A DNA stretch of 64,000 nt from Mesobaculum littorinae. Its GTDB lineage: Bacteria > Pseudomonadota > Alphaproteobacteria > Rhodobacterales > Rhodobacteraceae. Below the pieces are notes generated by a model. The model did not search any database. It saw only the letters and a program-made list of their open reading frames with translations, and had not been told where the DNA came from. The translations under genes and the position numbers were made by a program. Numbering within the stretch: the first letter of the stretch is position 1; each line of letters starts with the position of its first letter. This document shows, in pieces, positions 19,263 to 27,192 of the stretch. Location of the stretch: positions 796,536-860,535 of the forward strand of contig NZ_RQXX01000001.1 of the NCBI RefSeq assembly GCF_004011175.1, read 5' to 3'.

Positions 19263-20267
19263 ATGCAGACGGACACGCAAAGCGGGGCGGACTTCAACAT
19301 CGTGGTCGTCGGCCAGTCTGGTCGTCTGGGCTATGAAGCTGCGCTTTTCGCGGCCTCCCTGCGGCGCAGCGATCCCGGTTTTCGTGGACGCCTGTTCGTC
19401 GCCGAACCGCAGCCCGGCCCCCTCTGGCCCGAAGACCCGCGCATCTCGGACCCCGCCCTGCGCCATCTTCTGACCGAGACGCTGGGCGCCGAGATCCTGC
19501 CCTTCCCGTCCCGGGCGTTCGGCGCCGCCTACCCCTACGGCAACAAGATCGAGGCGCTGACTGCCCTGCCCGACGCGCCCTTCGTCTTCTTCGACAGTGA
19601 CACGCTGATCACCGGGCCGCTAAGCCAGGTCCCCTTCGATTTCGACCGCCCCTCGGCCTCTCTCAGGCGCACGGGCACCTGGCCCGAGATCGAGCTCTAC
19701 GGCCCCGGCTACACCCAGATCTGGTGCGCGCTCTACGACCGGTTCGGGCTGGATTTCGACAGCTCGCTGGACCTGTCGCAGCCCGACGAATACTGGCGCC
19801 GCTACCTCTATTTCAACGCAGGCTGGTTCTTTCACCGCAGCCCGCAGACCTTCGGGCAGAGATTTCTGGACTATGCCACGGCGATCCGCGACGCCCCGCC
19901 GGCCGAACTCGTCTGCCAGTCGATGGACCCGTGGCTGGACCAGATCGCCCTGCCGCTCGTCATCCACAGCTTCGGTGGCGGGCGGCAGACAATCCCCGAC
20001 GGCCTGCTCGACGGCGAGGTCAGCTGCCACTACCGGCTGTTGCCCTTGCTGTACGCGCGTGAACCCGAGGCCGTTGTGACGCTGGTCGAAGAGCTCCTGC
20101 AGGACAACAAGATCAAGAAGGTGCTGAAGGCGCATGAGCCGATGCAGCGCATGATCCTGCAGGGACGCGGCCGCAAGGTGCGGGCGCTCTTCGATCAGGA
20201 CGACCTGCCAAGGCGCGAAGAGCAGATTCGCCGCCGCATCAAGCGCGCGAAGCTCTGGATGCGGTGA
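19263..20267 (+). CDS. Putative glycosyltransferase-like protein, function unknown
   Basis: This 334-residue cytoplasmic protein begins with a Rossmann-like strand-loop (FNIVVVGQSGRLGYEAALFA). It contains FFDSDTLI, which fits the metal- and nucleotide-sugar-binding DxD motif of GT-A glycosyltransferases, followed by an aromatic middle region (YLYFNAGWFFHRSP) and a late IHSFGGG. The last 60 residues are Lys/Arg-rich and may bind a membrane or polymer. Donor and acceptor are unknown. No polysaccharide genes surround it, so the context does not help. Confidence 0.6.
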   Translation: MQTDTQSGADFNIVVVGQSGRLGYEAALFAASLRRSDPGFRGRLFVAEPQPGPLWPEDPRISDPALRHLLTETLGAEILPFPSRAFGAAYPYGNKIEALTALPDAPFVFFDSDTLITGPLSQVPFDFDRPSASLRRTGTWPEIELYGPGYTQIWCALYDRFGLDFDSSLDLSQPDEYWRRYLYFNAGWFFHRSPQTFGQRFLDYATAIRDAPPAELVCQSMDPWLDQIALPLVIHSFGGGRQTIPDGLLDGEVSCHYRLLPLLYAREPEAVVTLVEELLQDNKIKKVLKAHEPMQRMILQGRGRKVRALFDQDDLPRREEQIRRRIKRAKLWMR

Positions 20268-20329
20268 CGCCGGATCTTATCCGACCCGGGGCACGCAACT
20301 AACGGGCGCCGGGGAACGTTCGCCCCCCA

Positions 20330-20854
20330 ATGATAGAAGACATGCTGTTTCAGAACTGGACCGGCGTGCTGCGGACCGTGCTCGTGGGTACGCTGGCCTA
20401 TGCGCTTTTGGTCCTCTCGCTGCGGATCTCGGGCAAGCGGACGCTGGCCAAGCTGAACGCCTTCGACCTCGTGGTTACGGTCGCGCTGGGCTCGACGCTG
20501 GCCACGATCCTGCTGTCGGAAAGCGTGGCGCTGGCCGAGGGCGTCGCAGCCTTTGCCACGCTCATCGGGCTGCAATGGATCGTGGCCCGGCTATCGGTGG
20601 CAAGCTCCGGGTTCGCGCGGCTTGTCCGGTCCGAGCCGACGCTTCTGATGCGCGAGGGCGAGGTCTGCGCCGCGGCCCTTGCCCGCGAACGGGTGACGCG
20701 GGAGGAGTTGATGACGGTCATCCGCAACGCCACGCCTTCGGACCCCAAGGATGTGGCGGCCGTGATCCTGGAAAGCGACGGATCCTTCAGCGTGATCGGA
20801 CGTCAGGGCGACACGCCCGGCGCCAGCTTTGCCGATGCGGGGCTGCGCCCCTAA
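20330..20854 (+). CDS. DUF421 (YetF-type) membrane protein
   Basis: This 174-residue protein has three predicted membrane helices in the first 85 residues and a small soluble C-terminal domain, as in the YetF/YcaP family. The hallmark SGKRTLAKLNAFDLVVTVALGS is present up to the second helix. The C-terminal part (LLMREGEV then LMTVIRNATPSDPKDVAAVI) matches the family beta domain. The biochemical role is unknown; a Bacillus homologue is a spore protein, which does not transfer here. ATG 20330 and ATG 20342 are both possible starts. Confidence 0.85.
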   Translation: MIEDMLFQNWTGVLRTVLVGTLAYALLVLSLRISGKRTLAKLNAFDLVVTVALGSTLATILLSESVALAEGVAAFATLIGLQWIVARLSVASSGFARLVRSEPTLLMREGEVCAAALARERVTREELMTVIRNATPSDPKDVAAVILESDGSFSVIGRQGDTPGASFADAGLRP

Positions 20855-20945
20855 CCCGTCGCGGTCCACCACGGGCGATTGTCCGTCCGCCCGCCTTGGC
20901 CTAGAGCTGGGCCCATCGTTACCTCATAGCTTCGGGAGGACCCAC

Positions 20946-22247
20946 ATGAGCGCATCCGATACCGACCGTCCGCTGGCCTTCGACACGCTTCAGATCCACG
21001 GCGGCGCCAAGCCCGACCCCGCGACCGGCGCCCGCCAGGTGCCGATCTACCAGTCGACCGCCTTCGTCTTTCGCGACGCCGCCCATGCTGCGAGCCTGTT
21101 CAACCTCAAGGAAGTCGGGTTCATCTATTCGCGCCTGACCAACCCTACCGTCGCCGCGTTGCAGGACCGCATCGCCGCGCTTGAAGGCGGCGCGGGCGCG
21201 GTCTGCTGTTCGTCGGGGCATGCGGCCCAGATCATGGCGCTGTTCCCGCTGATGGCGCCGGGCTGCAACGTTGTCGTTTCGACCCGGCTTTACGGCGGTA
21301 CCGTCACGCAGATGAGCCAGACGATCCGCCGCTTTGGCTGGTCGGCCAAGTTCGTCGATTTCGATGACGAGGCCGCCGTGCGCGCCGCCATCGACGACGA
21401 CACCCGCGCGGTGTTCTGCGAAAGCATCGCCAACCCCGGCGGCTACATCACCGACATCCCCGCCATCGCCGCCATCGCGCGCGAGGCCGGGCTGCCGCTG
21501 ATCGTCGACAACACCTCGGCCACGCCCTACCTCTGCCGCCCCATCGAACTGGGCGCGACGCTGGTGGTGCATTCGACCACCAAGTACCTGACCGGGAACG
21601 GCACGGTCACGGGCGGTGTGGTGGTCGACGCGGGCACCTTCGACTGGTCGGCCTCCGACAAGTTCCCCTCGCTCTCGGCGCCCGAGCCCGCGTATCACGG
21701 CCTAAAATTCCACGAAACGTTCGGCCCCGCGGCCTTTACCTTCCATGGCATCGCCGTCGGGCTGCGCGATCTGGGCATGACGATGAACCCGCAGGGGGCG
21801 CATTACACCCTCATGGGGATCGAGACGCTGAGCCTGCGGATGGAGCGCCATGTCGCCAACGCGATCAAGGTCGCGACCTGGCTGGAGCAGGACGAGCGCG
21901 TCAGCTTCGTCAGCTACGCCGGGCTCGAGTCGTCGCCCTACAAGGACCGCGTGCCGACGGTCTGCCCCAAGGGCGCGGGCGCGCTCTTCACCTTCGGGCT
22001 CAAGGCCGGGTACGAGGCCTGCGTCCGCCTGATCGACGCCGTGGACATTTTCAGCCACGTCGCGAACCTTGGCGATACGCGGTCGCTGATCATCCACTCG
22101 GCCTCGACCACGCACAGCCAGCTTACCGAGGATCAGCAGCGCGCGGCCGGTGCCGGCCCCGAGGTGGTGCGCGTGTCGATCGGGATCGAGGATGCCGACG
22201 ACCTGATCGCCGACCTCGGACAGGCGCTGGCCAAGGCGGTCGGCTGA
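20946..22247 (+). CDS. O-acetylhomoserine (thiol)-lyase / Cys-Met metabolism PLP enzyme
   Basis: This 433-residue PLP enzyme belongs to the Cys/Met metabolism family. It most resembles O-acetylhomoserine sulfhydrylase (MetY-type), which makes homocysteine from O-acetylhomoserine and sulfide. Motifs include the early IHGGAKPDPATGARQVPIYQ, YSRLTNPT, the PLP-phosphate region SSGHAAQ, and the Schiff-base Lys in VVHSTTKYLTGNGTVTGG. ATG 20946 has GGGAGGA upstream at a good distance; the longer open frame has no family character. A 12-bp hairpin lies just after the stop, between this gene and the convergent SIMPL gene. Confidence 0.9.
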   Translation: MSASDTDRPLAFDTLQIHGGAKPDPATGARQVPIYQSTAFVFRDAAHAASLFNLKEVGFIYSRLTNPTVAALQDRIAALEGGAGAVCCSSGHAAQIMALFPLMAPGCNVVVSTRLYGGTVTQMSQTIRRFGWSAKFVDFDDEAAVRAAIDDDTRAVFCESIANPGGYITDIPAIAAIAREAGLPLIVDNTSATPYLCRPIELGATLVVHSTTKYLTGNGTVTGGVVVDAGTFDWSASDKFPSLSAPEPAYHGLKFHETFGPAAFTFHGIAVGLRDLGMTMNPQGAHYTLMGIETLSLRMERHVANAIKVATWLEQDERVSFVSYAGLESSPYKDRVPTVCPKGAGALFTFGLKAGYEACVRLIDAVDIFSHVANLGDTRSLIIHSASTTHSQLTEDQQRAAGAGPEVVRVSIGIEDADDLIADLGQALAKAVG

Positions 22248-22255
22248 TCGACAGC

Positions 22256-22286
22256 CCCCGCCCCGGATCTTGCGTCCGGGGCGGGG
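22256..22286. terminator. Strong bidirectional hairpin between convergent genes
   Basis: A perfect 12-bp stem (CCCCGCCCCGGA/TCCGGGGCGGGG) with a 7-base loop fills the 53-base gap between two convergent genes. It lacks a T-run on both strands. The position suggests a shared transcription end. Confidence 0.5.
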
Positions 22287-22300
22287 TTGGACCCGCGGGG

Positions 22301-23080
22301 TCAGTCGGCGGCGGCCGGGGCTGCCGGGCCGGTGTCGCCCCCTTCGGAGACGCGCCATGTCACCAGCACGTTCGCGCTGATCTCAAGCTCGCCCTCGGCG
22401 ATGCCGCCCGCAGAGTCGCTCACCGCGCGCATCTCCATCATCTGCGGAGGATAGGGCCGGTTGCCGCCGCTTTCGTCCATCCGCTCAAGCTGGCCCAGCG
22501 TAACCCCCGCGGCCTGCGCCAGGATCTCGGCCTTGCGCCGCGCATCCTCGACGGCGTCGGCCAGGGCCTCGTCCTCGGCCGGCTCGGGCTCGGACAGGCC
22601 GAAGCTCAGCCCCTGGAACAGGTTCGAGCCCGCACCGACGACATCGTCCATCAGCGGCCCGAGGTCGGCAAGATCGCGCACCCGCACCGTCATCCGGTTG
22701 GTGGCGACATAGCCGACGATCGGGGGCTCGCCCTGCTGGCGGCTGGCCTCGCTGTCGTCGCGGCGGGGGTAAAGCTCGACCGAGCTGGTCTGCACGTCGC
22801 GATCCTCGACCCCGGCGGCAACGAGGGTGTCCAGCACCTCGGCCGCGCGGCGCTGGGTGTCGGCCATGGCGTCCGCGGCCTCGGGGGCCTCGGCGGTCAC
22901 GCCCAGCGTGATCGTCGCCATGTCGGGGGCCAGCCGCGTGGTGCCGGTGCCCTGCACCGTGATTCGGCCCGCCTCGGCCGCGGCCATGGGCCGGGGGGCG
23001 GGTGGCGTGTCGGCCTGCCCATAGGCGGCGGTGCCCGACAGAAGGGCCACCGTGAGGGCGGAAATGATCCGGGTGTTCAT
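22301..23080 (-). CDS. SIMPL-domain (DUF541) exported protein
   Basis: This 259-residue protein starts with a Sec signal peptide ending near AAYGQA. The mature part matches the SIMPL/DUF541 family: ITVQGTGTTRLAPDMATITLGV near the front and YVATNRMTVRVRDLADLGPL in the middle. The C-terminal strand ISANVLVTWRV completes it. Family members are periplasmic or outer-membrane associated (E. coli YggE) and linked to oxidative stress tolerance; the molecular activity is unknown. The start at 23080 has AGGGAAG upstream. It is divergent from the large GspL/GspC-like gene. Confidence 0.88.
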   Translation of the reverse strand: MNTRIISALTVALLSGTAAYGQADTPPAPRPMAAAEAGRITVQGTGTTRLAPDMATITLGVTAEAPEAADAMADTQRRAAEVLDTLVAAGVEDRDVQTSSVELYPRRDDSEASRQQGEPPIVGYVATNRMTVRVRDLADLGPLMDDVVGAGSNLFQGLSFGLSEPEPAEDEALADAVEDARRKAEILAQAAGVTLGQLERMDESGGNRPYPPQMMEMRAVSDSAGGIAEGELEISANVLVTWRVSEGGDTGPAAPAAAD

Positions 23081-23176
23081 GAAGCTTCCCTTTTGACTGC
23101 GCGCCCCCGGCCGGACCGATCCCGGCCCGAGGGGCGTCGCGACATTGGGACCCCGCGCCGGTAACGGGAAGGTCTT

Positions 23177-23206
23177 TTGTTTAATTCGGCGGAAAGCTGC
23201 TATACC
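23177..23206 (+). promoter_or_regulatory. Candidate promoter of the GspL/GspC-like gene
   Basis: TTGTTT and TATACC are separated by 18 bases in an AT-richer patch of the divergent intergenic region, about 60 bases before the gene start. It reads as a housekeeping-type promoter. Confidence 0.4.
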
Positions 23207-23264
23207 AATGGTTCGACGCGCAAGAGGACTCAACCTCTTCGGACAGGACGATTAGACCGTTGAT

Positions 23265-26200
23265 ATGAAGCCCAACTTCGCCCTCGACCTTTCGCATACC
23301 GGCATCCGGCTGCTGCACCTGACGAAAGAGGGCGAGCCGGTCCTCGGACAGGTCGCGCTCGACGATCCCGACTTCGACCGCCACATCGCCGATCTTCGCG
23401 ATCAGGCGCAGGCGCAGATCAAGGGGCAGATGCGGTGTCTGCTGCTGATCCCCGAATCCGAGGTTCTCTATACCTCGGTCGATGCGCCCGGCCCCGACCG
23501 CGACTCGCGCGCGGCTGCCGTGCGCCAGGGGTTGGAGGGGATGACACCCTACGACCTTGACGATCTCGTCTATGACTGGCGCCCGTCCGACGGTCAGGCC
23601 CTGGTGGCCGCCGTGGCCCGTGACACCCTGTCCGAGGCCGAGCAGTTTGCCGTCAGCTACGGGTTCAACCCGGTCCGCTTTTCCACGCGGCCCAAGCCCG
23701 GCACGTTCCGGGGCAACCCGAATTTCGGCCAAACCTGGACCGCGCTCGCCCGGCAGGAGGGCACGCCTGCCCCCTTCGCGGCCCCTGCCGCACGGCCCGA
23801 GCCCGCCGCGGGCGAGGTGACCGAGCCCGCAGTGACCGAACAGGAAATTCCGGCCGATGCCCCGGCCCCGCAGGAGGGTCAGCCGTCCGAGGCTTCGCCG
23901 ACCGACAAGCCGGCGTCGTCCCCCGTGGCCGCCGGTGCGCCTCCAGGCCCCGGGGTGGACGAGCCCCCGGCCGACGGTGCCGAGACCCCCGCGCCGGTGC
24001 CGGGCAAGGGCCCGGGTGCGGGCGGGACCGCCCCGCTGGACCCGCCTAGCCCCGACGAGGAAGAGGCGGACCCCGCCGCCCCGGGCGGCGACGGCGACAC
24101 CGCGCCGGTTCCCGGCGGCACGGGCCGCGACAGCGAGAACGCGCCGGACGACGGGGGCGTGGATGACCAGCCGCTGTCCGATGAGGGTGAGCCTGACGCT
24201 CATGCAACGAACGACGTCCCCCCGGTTGCCGATCTTCCCGACGACGCGGACGACGATCCCGCGCTGCGTCCGTGGCACATGTCCGGCCCTGAAGAGGCCA
24301 CCGCGCCCACGGCCGAGGCCATTGCCACGCGGCAGGACCGGACGGCCGACGACGCCCCCGGGGCGATCGATGACAGCGGAATGGAGGGCAAAGACCCGAC
24401 GCCTGTTCCCCCCCTCGTCCAGCAGCATCTCGACCGCCTCGCGCGGGAAAGCGGTGATGCCCCGACCGATGGGTCCGACAATGGCGAGGCTGCGACCGCG
24501 GGCCCCGAGGCGGACACCGAAGAGGTCCCCGCGCCGCGGCGCCGATCTGCTCCGGTGATCCATCGCCGCCCGGCCGCCCCGCTGGAGGCCGGGCCGGCCG
24601 AAGAGGTTCTCTCGCTCGAAGATCCCGAGCCTGAGGATGACGAAGGCCTGCAGGATCCCCACGACATCGGCGGCCCCGCGTCGACTGCGTCTCCGGACCT
24701 TTCACCGGCGGATCCGGATCAGCTGTCCGATGCCGAGGCCGGGCCGGAGGTCGAAACGGATCGCGCCTTGTCCTTCACCTCGCGCCGCAAGCCGCTTGCG
24801 GACCCGGCGCAGGCGGCAGATCCGACGCTGGACCAGGAACCCGAAGACGACCCCGAGGCACGCCCCGACGCGGCTGCGGTTCCTTCCCTGAATGGGCCCG
24901 GGGCCATCGCTGCCCGCTCGGCGTCGATCCCCGAGGGCGGACCTCCGATCGACACCGCGCCGCCCTCTGCCGTGCCCGGCGCAGACCAGCCCACGGGGGC
25001 CACGCCCGACGCCGCGACCCGCCCCGGCGCGCCGGCGGCGTCTGCCGGACACTTGTCCCCCGGCCCCGCGTTGCGGCGCGGGGCCCCGGGCCCCGCAGTG
25101 GCGGGCGCGGCTGCCCTGGGCGCCGGCGCGGCGACCTCGACCACCCCGGGTGGGGCGGGGGACCTGCCCGACAGCGGCCCGGCCGAGGCCAGCCTCGCCC
25201 CGGTGACCACGCCGCGCGCCAAGGGGGCGAAGGGCCCCCGCGCCGGCGCGATCACCGCGACCCGCGCCAAGAACGAAACCCAGGCGATGACGGTCTTCGG
25301 CGAGCGCGCGCGCGTGGCCGACGACGCCCGCGGGCGCAGCCCACTGGTGATCGCGATCGCCATCGCGCTGATCGCCGCCATCGGGATCTGGGCGGCCTAT
25401 CTCGTTCTGGGTCCCGGCCGTGGCGAAGACGTGGCCCAGCCGGACGAAGCCGAGGTCGGCCTTGCGCTGCCCCGCGACAGTGCGCAGGGCACCCCGTCCT
25501 CGGCCACCGGGCCCGACGGCACCATCGCCGGCACTGGGCCCGACGCGATGGTCCCGGCCGACGAAACCTCGGTCGGGATCGACTCGCCCACCGTGCCGCT
25601 GGGAGAGACCACCGCAGAGGCGCCCGAACCCATTTTGCCCGAGGCCTCCGAAGCTGGTCGGATCGCCGCGGCAACGCCCCAGCTGGGTGCGCCCCTCGGC
25701 GGCGCCGCCGACGCGCTGACGGACGGGACCGCCGCGACCTCTGGCGACGTCACGCCCGACAAGGCCGCGGCACGCTATGCGGCGACAGGCATCTGGCCGT
25801 TGTCGCCCGAGGCGCCTCAGGATCCGCAGGGCGACAGGCTGGAATCCCTCTACCTCGCCAGCACCGACCCCACGGTGGCCTTTGCGCCCGAGGCGGCGGT
25901 GCCCGCGCTGCCCGACAGCGACGTGCCGACTGCGCCGACCTCGCCGCCGCCCCCCGCACCGGCGGGGGTGGAAATCGAGCTCGGCCCCGATGGCCGGGTC
26001 GTCGCGACGCCCGAGGGCGCGATTTCGCCCGACGGCATCCGCGTGACCGCGGGCGCGCCGCCGGTCAGCCCCCCGGACATGCCCGCGCGTCCCATTGGCG
26101 GACCGCCGATCCCCGAAACCTTGCGCCCCGACGCGAGCACCCCCACGGTCCGACCACGCCAGCGCCCCGAAACGCTGACCGAAGCGGCGGCGCCGGCGGC

Positions 26201-26990
26201 CGAGCAAGATACCGAGACTGAGACAGCTGCCGCTCCCGATCCCGCCCCGCGCCCTGAAGATGTCGCCGAGGCAGAGGGCGCTGCAGAGGCCACAGATGCG
26301 GATGCGGACACGGCCGCCGGAGCCTCGACCGACGAGACCGAGACGGCCGAGGGCCCCGAGGATACGGCCCCGGTGGTGGACCTTCCGGCCTCGGCCCTCG
26401 TAGACCGGACGCCCCAGCCCCGGCCAAACGATCTGGCGGCCGAGGCCGTCGCCGCCGCCGTCGCAGCCTCGGGCGCCTCACTGGCTGCGCAGGCGCTGGA
26501 TGGTGCCGCCGATCCCGCAGCAAGCACGGCGGACCCCGCCGCCACGACCGGGGAACAGGTCGCGTCGCTGGAAGAGCCTGCAGAGATCAGCCCCTTCGCA
26601 CTCGACCGCTCGCCGGTTCCGGCCGCCCGCCCCGCGCGCGTCGAACAGCGCGCGGCTGCGGTAGCCGCCGCCCCCGCAGCCTCCCCGGCACAGGCCCCGG
26701 TGGCCGCGCCTGCCGCGGCCTCGGTCGTGCAGCCGCGCAATCCGACATCGGCCTCGGTGGCCAGCAGCGCCACCACCGACGGCGCGATCAACCTGCGGCG
26801 GCTGAACCTGGTCGGCGTTTTCGGCGGCGGCGCCAACCGGCGGGCGCTGCTGCGCCTGCCTTCGGGCCGCTTCGTCAAGGTCAAGGTCGGCGACAGCATC
26901 GACGGCGGGCGCATTGCCTCGATCGGCGAATCCGATCTGCGCTACGTCAAGTCGGGGCGCAACTTCACCCTGTCGATGCCCAACGGCTAA
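23265..26990 (+). CDS. Large fusion protein: GspL/PilM-like domain, disordered linkers, TM helix, GspC/PilP-like domain
   Basis: This 1241-residue protein has four parts. Residues 1-165 resemble the actin-like cytoplasmic domain of GspL/PilM: FALDLSHTGIRLLHL, then CLLLIPESEVLYTSVDAPG and the acidic helix QGLEGMTPYDLDDLVYDW. Residues 166-690 are Pro/Ala/Asp/Glu-rich and probably disordered. A single membrane helix (SPLVIAIAIALIAAIGIWAA) spans about 692-714. After another disordered stretch, residues 1174-1241 resemble the homology region of GspC/PilP: LNLVGVFGGGANRRALLRLP, then VKVKVGDSIDGGRIASIGES. This suggests an inner-membrane platform protein joining cytoplasm and periplasm. No secretion or pilus genes are nearby. 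Its biased composition makes chance matches to translation initiation factor 2 likely in automated annotation. Confidence 0.65.
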   Translation: MKPNFALDLSHTGIRLLHLTKEGEPVLGQVALDDPDFDRHIADLRDQAQAQIKGQMRCLLLIPESEVLYTSVDAPGPDRDSRAAAVRQGLEGMTPYDLDDLVYDWRPSDGQALVAAVARDTLSEAEQFAVSYGFNPVRFSTRPKPGTFRGNPNFGQTWTALARQEGTPAPFAAPAARPEPAAGEVTEPAVTEQEIPADAPAPQEGQPSEASPTDKPASSPVAAGAPPGPGVDEPPADGAETPAPVPGKGPGAGGTAPLDPPSPDEEEADPAAPGGDGDTAPVPGGTGRDSENAPDDGGVDDQPLSDEGEPDAHATNDVPPVADLPDDADDDPALRPWHMSGPEEATAPTAEAIATRQDRTADDAPGAIDDSGMEGKDPTPVPPLVQQHLDRLARESGDAPTDGSDNGEAATAGPEADTEEVPAPRRRSAPVIHRRPAAPLEAGPAEEVLSLEDPEPEDDEGLQDPHDIGGPASTASPDLSPADPDQLSDAEAGPEVETDRALSFTSRRKPLADPAQAADPTLDQEPEDDPEARPDAAAVPSLNGPGAIAARSASIPEGGPPIDTAPPSAVPGADQPTGATPDAATRPGAPAASAGHLSPGPALRRGAPGPAVAGAAALGAGAATSTTPGGAGDLPDSGPAEASLAPVTTPRAKGAKGPRAGAITATRAKNETQAMTVFGERARVADDARGRSPLVIAIAIALIAAIGIWAAYLVLGPGRGEDVAQPDEAEVGLALPRDSAQGTPSSATGPDGTIAGTGPDAMVPADETSVGIDSPTVPLGETTAEAPEPILPEASEAGRIAAATPQLGAPLGGAADALTDGTAATSGDVTPDKAAARYAATGIWPLSPEAPQDPQGDRLESLYLASTDPTVAFAPEAAVPALPDSDVPTAPTSPPPPAPAGVEIELGPDGRVVATPEGAISPDGIRVTAGAPPVSPPDMPARPIGGPPIPETLRPDASTPTVRPRQRPETLTEAAAPAAEQDTETETAAAPDPAPRPEDVAEAEGAAEATDADADTAAGASTDETETAEGPEDTAPVVDLPASALVDRTPQPRPNDLAAEAVAAAVAASGASLAAQALDGAADPAASTADPAATTGEQVASLEEPAEISPFALDRSPVPAARPARVEQRAAAVAAAPAASPAQAPVAAPAAASVVQPRNPTSASVASSATTDGAINLRRLNLVGVFGGGANRRALLRLPSGRFVKVKVGDSIDGGRIASIGESDLRYVKSGRNFTLSMPNG

Positions 26991-27192
26991 GCCGGCGTCG
27001 CCGATCCCCGGCCCGAACCGCGGCCCGCACCGTTCGTGCCCCACCGGACGCCGGACGCAGGCGCGGACGCTGCGACGTAAATCCTGACACTTTGCCGAGC
27101 TGCTCTGGGATGATGCGGCAACGCTGCTATGTTGACTGCATCGCCCGTCCCGCGCAGGGCCGCGCAGTCCCGGTCCAGCCGACGGAGCTCTG

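Noticed and set aside
24702-26207. A 501-residue minus-strand frame within the large fusion gene
   Set aside because: It is the mirror of a Pro/Ala/Glu-rich linker; Gly/Arg-rich with no start signal or motif.
23265-26990. Identity as translation initiation factor 2
   Set aside because: The resemblance would rest on Pro/Ala-rich low complexity only; no GTP-binding motif is present.
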